NCBI GenBank assembly: GCA_023414355.1
Contig: JAEZOB010000003.1
Span: forward strand, 62,001-126,000
Origin: Bacillota bacterium
Lineage (GTDB): Bacteria; Bacillota; Clostridia; Lachnospirales; Lachnospiraceae
Length of the DNA stretch: 64,000 nt
Reading direction: 5' to 3'
Position numbers and translations under genes: made by a program. Below are positions 24,469 to 31,243 of the stretch, piece after piece (within the stretch, counting starts at the first letter, position 1; the number at the start of each line of letters is the position of its first letter). A model generated the notes under the pieces. It made no database searches, was not told the DNA's origin, and was given only the letters and a program-made list of their open reading frames with translations.

Positions 24469-25635
24469 ATGCAGAGTTTAGTCGCTAAGCAGCTTGTTGT
24501 AAAGGCTGGGCTTGCACTCGTTGAATCAGGGCTGATTGCACGAACCTGGGGAAATGTCAGTTGTCGTGTGGATCAGGATACCTTTGCAGTTACACCGAGC
24601 GGAAGGGCATATGAAACATTAACAGCAGAGGAAATCGTACTTTGTCGTACCGTGGACTGTTCCTATGAGGGTGACATAAAGCCCTCATCCGAGAAAAGGC
24701 TTCACGCCCTGATCTATCAGACCTATCCGGAAATGAATTTCGTCATCCATACGCATCAGAAATATGCTTCGGTCATCAGTGCCATGAAGTTTACAGAGAT
24801 GCCGGTTCAGGGATATGACAGATTGGGTGACTGTGTTCCGATTGCGGCCTATGGTCTGCCCGGTACCAAAAAACTGAAGCAGGGTGTGGAAGCGGCCTTA
24901 AAGCGTAATCATGGTCATGCTGTCATTATGGCCCATCATGGTGCTCTGTGTTATGGAGAAAGCTATGAAGAAGCCTTTCTAACAGCAAGACAGCTGGAGG
25001 AGGCCTGTGAAAGATTTCTACGTGAGAACTACCTGATGAAAAGCGGTGAAAAAGAATATGATCCTGTCCGCAGATATGAATTCTATCTGTCAAAAGCGAA
25101 AGGCAGGCAGACACATATTCCGAAAAAAGTACCGGAATACTATGGAAGCTATCGGACACCGGAGGGCTTTGTTCTGGAAGGTAAGGAGGAGAAGACTTAT
25201 CGTTTCACAGATCTCATGCCGGAGGAAGCCTTCCTGCACAGCCTGATTTACCAAAAACGAGGAGATATCAATTATATAACCCAGGATAAGGAACCGGCAC
25301 TGGTTGCTTTATCCTGTTCCGGACAAAAACTAAAGCCTTATCTCGATGATTTTGCACAAATCGTCGGTGTGGATGTCCGCTGCAGTAAGAAAAAGTCTCC
25401 TAAGGCATGCATCAGTGCAATGAGAGGCAGGCTCGGTGTTCTTATACCCGAGGCCGGAGCACTTTGCTGTGCTGCGACCAAATCCGACCTGCAGGCAGTT
25501 TGCATCGTGATGGAAAAGAATGCTCATACAAAGATTGGAACAGGAATATATCAGGGAGCAAAAACGATTAGCCGTCCGGAATGCATTCTGATGCATCTGG
25601 TTTACCAGAAAAGCTATTCCAAGAAATCCAAATAA
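24469..25635 (+). CDS. Class II aldolase/adducin family protein with a degenerate second domain
   Basis: A 388-residue protein built of two related domains. Domain 1 (about 1-200) is a complete class II aldolase fold: GNVSCRV and TPSG near the start, the zinc motif HTHQKY near 98-103, and the third ligand in MAHHGALC near 155. Domain 2 (about 255-380) repeats the pattern (FLHSLIYQ, then LIPEAGALCCAA) but has lost the His ligands, so it is probably structural or substrate-binding. Class II aldolases cleave sugar phosphates such as fuculose- or ribulose-phosphate. It starts 18 bp after the aminotransferase gene (GGAGG) and would act after the divergent kinase. Confidence 0.82.
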   Translation: MQSLVAKQLVVKAGLALVESGLIARTWGNVSCRVDQDTFAVTPSGRAYETLTAEEIVLCRTVDCSYEGDIKPSSEKRLHALIYQTYPEMNFVIHTHQKYASVISAMKFTEMPVQGYDRLGDCVPIAAYGLPGTKKLKQGVEAALKRNHGHAVIMAHHGALCYGESYEEAFLTARQLEEACERFLRENYLMKSGEKEYDPVRRYEFYLSKAKGRQTHIPKKVPEYYGSYRTPEGFVLEGKEEKTYRFTDLMPEEAFLHSLIYQKRGDINYITQDKEPALVALSCSGQKLKPYLDDFAQIVGVDVRCSKKKSPKACISAMRGRLGVLIPEAGALCCAATKSDLQAVCIVMEKNAHTKIGTGIYQGAKTISRPECILMHLVYQKSYSKKSK

Positions 25636-25718
25636 CGGAAAGATTTACAGCCAAGAAAGAATTGTTTATAATAGAAGAAGAAATGATCAATAGATCATTT
25701 CTGAAATAATGGGGGCAT

Positions 25719-25773
25719 ACCCGTAATAACTGGGAATTCCCAGAATAGCAGGGAATACATGATTATTCCGGGT
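25719..25773 (+). other. Structured intercistronic leader before the MFS gene
   Basis: ACCCGTAATAA (25719-25729) pairs with TTATTCCGGGT (25763-25773) with one bulge, enclosing a CTGGG-AATT-CCCAG hairpin (25730-25743). A separate AAATGATC/GATCATTT hairpin lies at 25681-25700. It resembles no riboswitch I recognise and has no T-run. It may set transporter expression relative to the enzymes. Confidence 0.45.
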
Positions 25774-25792
25774 AGTAAAAGGAGGAGGTTTC

Positions 25793-27016
25793 TTGGAGTC
25801 ACAGTATAAGGTATTTGGATATCGATGGGTTATTCTGGCTGCAATTGTACCGGCGATTATCTGTACGGAGATGTTTTGGCTGACACTTGCGCCGGTAGCA
25901 AGTCTTGCCGCACAATACTATGGCGTAGGCAGTATGCAGATATCCATGTTTAGCACAAGCTATATGATCATGTATATTTTGTTTACCTTTCCGGCATCCT
26001 GGGTGATTGATAAGTTTGGCTTTCGTCATTCCTTAATCATCGGATGTCTGATTACGGCAGTTTTCGGAGTATTCAGAGTGATTTTTGCTGATCATTTCGG
26101 CATCGTACTGGTCTGTCAATTCATGATCGCAATCGGACAGCCGTTTCTGCTGAATATTTCTACTAAGGTCCCTGCCAACTGGTTTCCCCTGACAGAGCGT
26201 TCTATCGCTTCCGGCATTCTCACTATGGCTCAGTATCTGGGCTTCGTCGTAGCGATGGTACTATCTCCGATGTTGGTTGAAATTAATGGTATCCCACTGA
26301 TCTATCAGGTATACGGAGTGGTTGCCTGCATCTGTGCTGTGATTGCAATCGTATTTACCAGCGAGCGTCCCCGCATTGCTCCGGGACCGGAAGCAGAGAA
26401 GGAAGATATCAGTATTGGATCAATGCTAAGATTATTTAAAAATAGAAATTTTATTTATGTACTTGTTATCGTATTCATTTCAATGGGAATCTTTAATACG
26501 TTGCTTACATTAATTGAGACAATACTCAAACCCCGTGGCTTGACGATGGATCAGGCAGGAATCGTCGGAGCAATATTTGTAGTAGCCGGTGTGATCGGTG
26601 CAGTTGTACTGCCGATCCTTTCGGATAAGCTACATAGAAGAACACCGATGTTTATTGTTGCCATCTCTTTCCTTGTACCGCTGTATCTGGGATTGACATA
26701 TCTGTCGGAGTATACATTGGTAGCACTGGTATCCGGACTTGCGGGGTTTACCGTCATGGGAGTTGCACCGATCCTGTTCCAGCATGGTGCTGAGGTTGCA
26801 TATCCGGTTAAGGAAGGGACCTCCTTTGGTTTAATTCTTCTGATGGGTCAAATCTCAGGATTTCTCTTTGTAATCATTTTTGAAGCTGTTAATACGGCTG
26901 CCGGTTCCATTACCATACCAATGCTTCTGGTAGTAGCAGCAACAGCCATTGAAATACCATTTACTCTTAAGATGAAGGAATCACCTGTCCTTCAGGCGTC
27001 GAGAAATATAAAATAA
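25793..27016 (+). CDS. MFS transporter of the catabolic cluster
   Basis: A 407-residue, roughly 12-segment major facilitator. The N-terminal half has SWVIDKFGFRHSLIIG (motif A form) near residues 73-88; the middle loop after residue 195 is charged (PRIAPGPEAEKEDIS). It starts at a TTG with AGGAGGAGG about 6 bases upstream; no ATG with a ribosome binding site fits. It is last in the operon with the aminotransferase and aldolase, so it probably imports the compound that this pathway degrades. Relatives include the haem-family and organic-anion MFS groups, but the substrate cannot be assigned. Confidence 0.82.
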   Translation: MESQYKVFGYRWVILAAIVPAIICTEMFWLTLAPVASLAAQYYGVGSMQISMFSTSYMIMYILFTFPASWVIDKFGFRHSLIIGCLITAVFGVFRVIFADHFGIVLVCQFMIAIGQPFLLNISTKVPANWFPLTERSIASGILTMAQYLGFVVAMVLSPMLVEINGIPLIYQVYGVVACICAVIAIVFTSERPRIAPGPEAEKEDISIGSMLRLFKNRNFIYVLVIVFISMGIFNTLLTLIETILKPRGLTMDQAGIVGAIFVVAGVIGAVVLPILSDKLHRRTPMFIVAISFLVPLYLGLTYLSEYTLVALVSGLAGFTVMGVAPILFQHGAEVAYPVKEGTSFGLILLMGQISGFLFVIIFEAVNTAAGSITIPMLLVVAATAIEIPFTLKMKESPVLQASRNIK

Positions 27017-27061
27017 GGTGTTGTATTGAACGGAGAAGGAGATTCATGAAATAGTAGTCGA

Positions 27062-27108
27062 ATAGCGAGAGGACTAGAATTCCGGAGGGAAGCTAGTCCT
27101 CTCGCTAT
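27062..27108 (+). terminator. Terminator-like hairpin after the catabolic operon
   Basis: Perfect 16-bp stem (27062-27077 with 27093-27108), loop about 15 bases. The downstream T-run is poor, so it may also serve as a transcript-stabilising end. It is preceded by a ribosome binding site leading only to ATG-AAA-TAG (27046-27054). Confidence 0.65.
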
Positions 27109-27169
27109 TATGAATTACGGTATTATAAATAGCACTTTTCCTTTTGTAGTAAAGCTTCACAGAATATGT

Positions 27170-27175
27170 TATAAT
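27170..27175 (+). promoter_or_regulatory. Extended -10 of the rhomboid gene promoter
   Basis: TGTTATAAT (TATAAT at 27170-27175 with the TG extension), 69 bp before the rhomboid start. No clear -35 box. Confidence 0.45.
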
Positions 27176-27243
27176 GCAACTGCAGGCTTACCAGCAGAAG
27201 AAGCTGCAATTAAATCTGTTGAACGATTGAAAGAGGAATTCTG

Positions 27244-27828
27244 ATGAAAGATAGCAGACCTACATTAAAAATACTGCAATATAATGCCCCCGTAACACTG
27301 ACCTTTGTTCTTATTTCCTTCGCTGTTATACTTTTAGGATATCTGACAAAGGGAGAGTCAACGAAGTTGGTTTTTTGTACCTACAGGTCATCCCTGACAA
27401 ACCTTTTCACCTATCTAAGGCTTTTCACCCATGTCCTGGGGCATGCCGACTGGAACCATTATGCCGGTAATATGGTGTTATTTCTGGTGCTGGGACCACT
27501 CCTTGAAGAAAAATATGGTTCGGTAGCGTTATTAAAAATGATTGCTATCACTGCCGTAATATCCGGACTGATCTATATGATTTTTTTTCCGAGTAGCGTA
27601 TTACTGGGTGCCAGCGGTATCGTGTTCATGATGATAGTTCTATCCTCCGTAGCAGGTATGAAGAATGGAAAGATACCTTTAACTCTAATACTGGTGATCA
27701 TTATCTATCTTGGAGGAGAGGTGACAGACAGTCTTAGAGTATCTGACGGTATCGCACATCTTGCACACATTGCAGGGGGCTTCTGCGGCGCTGTGTTTGG
27801 CTTCTTGATGATAAAAATTAAGAATTAA
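27244..27828 (+). CDS. Rhomboid-family intramembrane serine protease
   Basis: A 194-residue membrane protein with about six helices. The rhomboid features are present: the HADWNHYAGNMVLF segment (about 73-86), the catalytic serine in GASG (Ser about 124), and the partner His in AHLAHIAGGFCGAVFG (His about 175). It would cut transmembrane helices of substrate proteins within the membrane. It is probably monocistronic, preceded by an extended -10 promoter, and followed about 100 bp later by an unrelated operon. The ribosome binding site is GAAAGAGGAATTCTG. Substrate unknown. Confidence 0.88.
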   Translation: MKDSRPTLKILQYNAPVTLTFVLISFAVILLGYLTKGESTKLVFCTYRSSLTNLFTYLRLFTHVLGHADWNHYAGNMVLFLVLGPLLEEKYGSVALLKMIAITAVISGLIYMIFFPSSVLLGASGIVFMMIVLSSVAGMKNGKIPLTLILVIIIYLGGEVTDSLRVSDGIAHLAHIAGGFCGAVFGFLMIKIKN

Positions 27829-27931
27829 TTAAATTCTATGATTTTTAACCATAATCATTTTACTTATCCCAAAACTGTGATATACTTTTTAAATTGAATT
27901 CTCAGTGATTTAAGAATACGGAGAGCACGGA

Positions 27932-28774
27932 ATGTTTGGTTATGTAAATGTCTACAAACCGGAATTAAAGATGAAGGATTTTTATAAATACAAGGCGTAT
28001 TACTGTGGTTTATGCAAGACGCTGAAGGATAAATTTGGCCGTTTCGGCCAGATGACCTTATCCTATGATATGACCTTTTTGATTCTTCTGCTGACCTCAC
28101 TGTACGAGGCAGAAACACAAAAGCTTCAAAACAGATGTCTGGTGCATCCTGTGAAGAAGCATGATACACTGGTCAATGAGGTTACCGAATATGTTGCGGA
28201 TATGAATATTGCTCTGACTTATCACCATCTGATCGATGATTGGAAGGATGAGAAGAATATCGCCGGTTTGGCGGGAGCCGGAGCGTTAAAGAAGGCATAT
28301 AAGCGGATAGAAAAGAATTACCCCAGGCAGTGCAGTTCTATCAAAGAAAGCTTAACAAGACTCCAGGAGTGTGAGCAAAGGGGAGAAACTGAGATTGATC
28401 TTGTTGCCGGATGCTTCGGGGAACTGATGGGTGAATTATTCGTTTACAGAGAGGACGGTTGGCAGACGATACTTCGACGTATGGGATTTTTCCTCGGCAA
28501 GTATATCTATATCCTCGATGCATATGATGATTTAGAGAAGGATGAGAAGCATAACAGTTATAATCCTTTCTGCAAGACGGGAAAGAGGAAAGGATATGAG
28601 GAGGAAATTCAGCAGTATCTGACGATGATGATGGCAGAGTGTACCAGGGAGTTCGAAAAACTTCCCTGCCTATGGGACACAGATATCCTCCACAATATAC
28701 TATATGACGGTGTCTGGACAAGATTTGAGACAATACAAAAAGAGAGAAGTAAAAAGGAAGGAACAGGGCAATGA
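27932..28774 (+). CDS. DUF5685 family protein
   Basis: A 280-residue soluble protein matching the DUF5685 pattern: MFGYVNVYKPELKMKDFYKY at the start, the YYCGLCKTLKDKFG segment with paired Cys (about 28-41), and conserved acidic motifs HHLIDDWKDE (about 98) and LDAYDDLEKD (about 194), which resemble the aspartate-rich motifs of all-helical terpenoid-synthase-like folds. The function is unknown. It overlaps the DnaJ-domain gene by 4 bp (ATGA), so the two are co-translated; the same pairing is familiar from other Lachnospiraceae. Confidence 0.8.
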   Translation: MFGYVNVYKPELKMKDFYKYKAYYCGLCKTLKDKFGRFGQMTLSYDMTFLILLLTSLYEAETQKLQNRCLVHPVKKHDTLVNEVTEYVADMNIALTYHHLIDDWKDEKNIAGLAGAGALKKAYKRIEKNYPRQCSSIKESLTRLQECEQRGETEIDLVAGCFGELMGELFVYREDGWQTILRRMGFFLGKYIYILDAYDDLEKDEKHNSYNPFCKTGKRKGYEEEIQQYLTMMMAECTREFEKLPCLWDTDILHNILYDGVWTRFETIQKERSKKEGTGQ

Positions 28775-29409
28775 TAACAAATCCATACAAGATACTTGAG
28801 GTATCACCGAATGCAACCAATGAGGAAATTAAGAAAGCTTATCGGGAGTTAAGCAGAAAGTACCATCCGGATTCCTACGTGGATAATCCGCTGGCAGGAC
28901 TTGCAGAAGAGAAATTCAAGGAAGTTCAGGAAGCATATGACCAGATCATGAAGGAAAGAGAGAATGGTTATAACAGCAACTCTTCTTATCAGAGCGGTTC
29001 ATATTCCGGAAACTCCTCCTATTACGGAAGCAACAGCGATCCTGCGGAGCTGAATTCAGTGGCAAGCTACATCAATGCAGGACAGTATCGTGCCGCTCTT
29101 AATGCACTGTCCGGAATCTCCAACAGAACCGCAAGATGGTATTATTACAGTGCTGCTGCGAATGCCGGTCTCGGTAACAATGTCATGGCTGCGGATCATA
29201 TTCAGCAGGCTATGAATATGGAACCGAACAATCCGGAGTATACCAATCTGTATAATCAGTTACAATGGCAGAACCAGAGATATCAAAGTACCAGGTATAA
29301 TAACAGGGGATATGGTGGAGGTTATAATGCCGGTAATCTATGTTGTGATCTTTGGTGTGCTGATTCCTTATGTGAATGTATGGGAGGGGATTTGATTTCA
29401 TGCTGCTAA
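28771..29409 (+). CDS. DnaJ-domain protein with Ser/Tyr-rich linker and Cys-rich tail
   Basis: A 212-residue protein. Residues 4-65 are a J domain (PYKILEVSPNATNEEIKKAY) with the HPD tripeptide at 32-34 that stimulates Hsp70 ATPase. Residues about 70-95 are a Ser/Gly/Tyr-rich linker; residues 95-170 form TPR-like helices. The last 20 residues are Cys-rich (LCCDLWCADSLCECMGG), possibly membrane-near, acylated or metal-binding. It is not the housekeeping DnaJ (no zinc-finger domain). It is coupled to DUF5685 upstream and overlaps the membrane gene downstream by 10 bp. It may recruit DnaK to a membrane partner. Confidence 0.82.
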   Translation: MITNPYKILEVSPNATNEEIKKAYRELSRKYHPDSYVDNPLAGLAEEKFKEVQEAYDQIMKERENGYNSNSSYQSGSYSGNSSYYGSNSDPAELNSVASYINAGQYRAALNALSGISNRTARWYYYSAAANAGLGNNVMAADHIQQAMNMEPNNPEYTNLYNQLQWQNQRYQSTRYNNRGYGGGYNAGNLCCDLWCADSLCECMGGDLISCC

Positions 29410-29951
29410 ATGCGAAAAAGCTGGCATTCCTGGGACTGCTACTGGCAGTTACGGTAATTCTTATCATACTTAGCGGTGTTTTTGAATTTAATACCTTGTT
29501 TTTATTGGCAGCAGCTTCCTTCGGCGTCGGAATTGCAATCAGAGAGAGCAATATACGAATCGGAGCAGGTTTTTATATTGCTGCAATTCTAGTCAGTATC
29601 ATGCTGGCGCCAAATAAGCTATATATCATAACCTTTGCAGCGATGGGGTTTTATATACTATGCATGGAATATGCCTTTGATAAACTGACACATCTTCAAT
29701 GGAAGGCACTTGGCTCTTCTGTCAGCAATCGGAGCAGAGCGTATTGGGTTCTGAAATATGTAGCATTTAACTTAATGTATCTGCCAATGCTTATCTTTCT
29801 GCCGAAGCTGATCTATCCCGGTGAACTAAAGGGTATCGTCCTCGCGCTGCTCATATTGGGCGGACAGGTGGCTCTATTTCTTTTTGATGCCGCATATCGA
29901 TACTTTCAGGGAACAATCTGGGGAAAAATCAGAAATAAACTACAGCTGTAA
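29400..29951 (+). CDS. Membrane protein of the DUF5685-DnaJ trio
   Basis: A 183-residue protein with about five hydrophobic segments (LAFLGLLLAVTVILIIL, FGVGIAIRE, YIAAILVSIMLA, YVAFNLMYLPMLIFL, IVLALLILGGQVALFLF). I do not recognise a family. The ATG at 29400 overlaps the end of the DnaJ-domain gene by 10 bp and has GGGAGGGG about 10 bases upstream; an earlier in-frame ATG at 29376 lacks such a site. Its fixed position after DUF5685 and the J-domain gene suggests a membrane-bound partner of the J protein. Function unknown. Confidence 0.7.
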   Translation: MLLNAKKLAFLGLLLAVTVILIILSGVFEFNTLFLLAAASFGVGIAIRESNIRIGAGFYIAAILVSIMLAPNKLYIITFAAMGFYILCMEYAFDKLTHLQWKALGSSVSNRSRAYWVLKYVAFNLMYLPMLIFLPKLIYPGELKGIVLALLILGGQVALFLFDAAYRYFQGTIWGKIRNKLQL

Positions 29952-29973
29952 GGCTTCTATAGAAGCATGTACG

Positions 29974-30001
29974 ATTGCATTTGGATTATTTTGTAGTATA
30001 A
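29974..30001 (+). promoter_or_regulatory. Promoter of the atypical receiver gene
   Basis: TTGCAT (29974-29979), 16-bp spacer, TATAAT (29996-30001), about 85 bp upstream of the start codon. Confidence 0.65.
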
Positions 30002-30087
30002 TAATGATTGAGTAAAAAAGTCTATACTATCTGTATCATTAAATACTGTACAGAGCAAGAGCAACTTTATCATTGGAGGAAGCAGGT

Positions 30088-30960
30088 ATGGGAGTAAGAG
30101 AAGATGCAATCATAATCATGGATGATGTCAGTCTCATGAGGCGCAGGATCGCCGGTCTGTTGCAGGGCTGTAATATCCGTGTTTATGAGGCTGTGAATTC
30201 TGAAGAGCTCTTCAATCTCTTATTCGAGGAGGATTTAAATGTCCGCCTTATCATCATGGAACTCGGTTTTGACACGAACGAGGGTTTAGAAACCCTGATG
30301 AGAATTAAAGATAAAAAACCGAACATACCCGTCTTTATCATAACTGCAAATAATAAAAGGCAGACCTTTATTCGGTGTATGGCGGAAGGGGCTGCAGACT
30401 ATATCCTAAAACCCTTTGACGATGATATTCTTCAGGAGAAGATGCTCTCCGCCCTAAAGATTAAGCGGGAATTATTATCGGACGAGGTACAGATCAGCTT
30501 CAGCCTTTTGAATTACCTGAAATCAGAATTTCTGAAGGCAAGAAAGGGTGGCTATGAGATCACCGTTATGATGTGCACACTTTATGATTTGAGCAGTGAA
30601 GCGAGTAACATCATGGATACTAAGTATTTACGGGCAGTTGACCAGTTCTATTCCAATATACGCAAAGATTTGTGGGAAACCGATATTTTTGAATACTATG
30701 GATCGCAAACCTTTATCGGTGTCTTTCCCTACTGTACTGCAGTCAATGTAGATCTCATACAGAATAAAACCATGGACTATTTTGACAATGTCATAAAGCA
30801 TGGCCCTGAGCTAACAAATCTGCAGATAGCAATTGCCACCATCACCTATCCGATGGTGGAGATGGAACCAAAGGAAGTCCTGATATCCTTAGGAAGACAT
30901 ATCGACAGACTGATTGCTGTTAAGAAAAAGGATGAAGAAATGAAAAGTTACTACCGATAA
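30088..30960 (+). CDS. Atypical response regulator: receiver with Glu at the phosphorylation site, degenerate GGDEF-like output
   Basis: A 290-residue protein. Residues 6-118 are a receiver domain with the acidic pair (IIIMDDVS, Asp12-Asp13), conserved Thr86 (IIT) and Lys108 (ILKPF). The phosphoacceptor position reads LIIMELGFD, with Glu58 instead of Asp. Glu often mimics the phosphorylated state, so the domain may be locked active or use another signal. Residues about 130-285 look like a GGDEF fold that has lost the catalytic signature (EYYGSQTFIGVF in its place), so no cyclase activity is expected. The start at 30088 is chosen from GGAGGAAGCAGGT. It is monocistronic between its own promoter and terminator. 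Confidence 0.75.
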   Translation: MGVREDAIIIMDDVSLMRRRIAGLLQGCNIRVYEAVNSEELFNLLFEEDLNVRLIIMELGFDTNEGLETLMRIKDKKPNIPVFIITANNKRQTFIRCMAEGAADYILKPFDDDILQEKMLSALKIKRELLSDEVQISFSLLNYLKSEFLKARKGGYEITVMMCTLYDLSSEASNIMDTKYLRAVDQFYSNIRKDLWETDIFEYYGSQTFIGVFPYCTAVNVDLIQNKTMDYFDNVIKHGPELTNLQIAIATITYPMVEMEPKEVLISLGRHIDRLIAVKKKDEEMKSYYR

Positions 30961-30988
30961 CATAAATTGGCAATTGTTTTTCCATTCC

Positions 30989-31040
30989 GGATGTCATAAG
31001 ATGATCGGTTCGTACCGATAACTTCTATGACATCCTTTTT
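30989..31040 (+). terminator. Rho-independent terminator
   Basis: Stem GGATGTCATA (30989-30998) with TATGACATCC (31026-31035), an inner ATCGGT/ACCGAT hairpin, then five T at 31036-31040. It ends the receiver gene. Confidence 0.85.
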
Positions 31041-31075
31041 CAGTGCGATTTAATTTTGGAAATAATAATCTTTTT

Positions 31076-31104
31076 TTGCGTTTTTCCAGATTTTGAGTTA
31101 CAAT
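31076..31104 (+). promoter_or_regulatory. Promoter of the secreted paralogue operon
   Basis: TTGCGT (31076-31081), 17-bp spacer, TACAAT (31099-31104). Transcription would begin at about 31111, directly at the structured leader. Confidence 0.6.
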
Positions 31105-31112
31105 AGAAAAGG

Positions 31113-31177
31113 TGTCAGGTCATCATCTGCAAAAGGACGAAATGCAGATTTCACAGATATGTATGACGACAGGGAGG
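31113..31177 (+). ncRNA. Structured 5' leader, riboswitch-like or stabilising
   Basis: At the predicted 5' end of the mRNA, TGTC-GTCAT (31113-31123, with a 2-base bulge) pairs with ATGAC-GACA (31163-31171). It encloses a 7-bp ATCTGCA/TGCAGAT hairpin (31125-31131 with 31143-31149). GGGAGG (31172-31177) follows at once, but no ATG, GTG or TTG lies at a proper distance. I see no match to a known riboswitch consensus, including cyclic di-GMP types. Confidence 0.45.
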
Positions 31178-31243
31178 TAAACATTTCATATCACATAAAA
31201 AAAGGCTTTCGCAAAAAGCTTTAGGAAAGGTTAAGGAAGAAAA

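Noticed and set aside
28341..28820. 159-codon ORF antisense to the DUF5685/DnaJ genes
   Set aside because: Both plus-strand genes are well supported and coupled; the antisense frame has low-complexity composition and no start signal.
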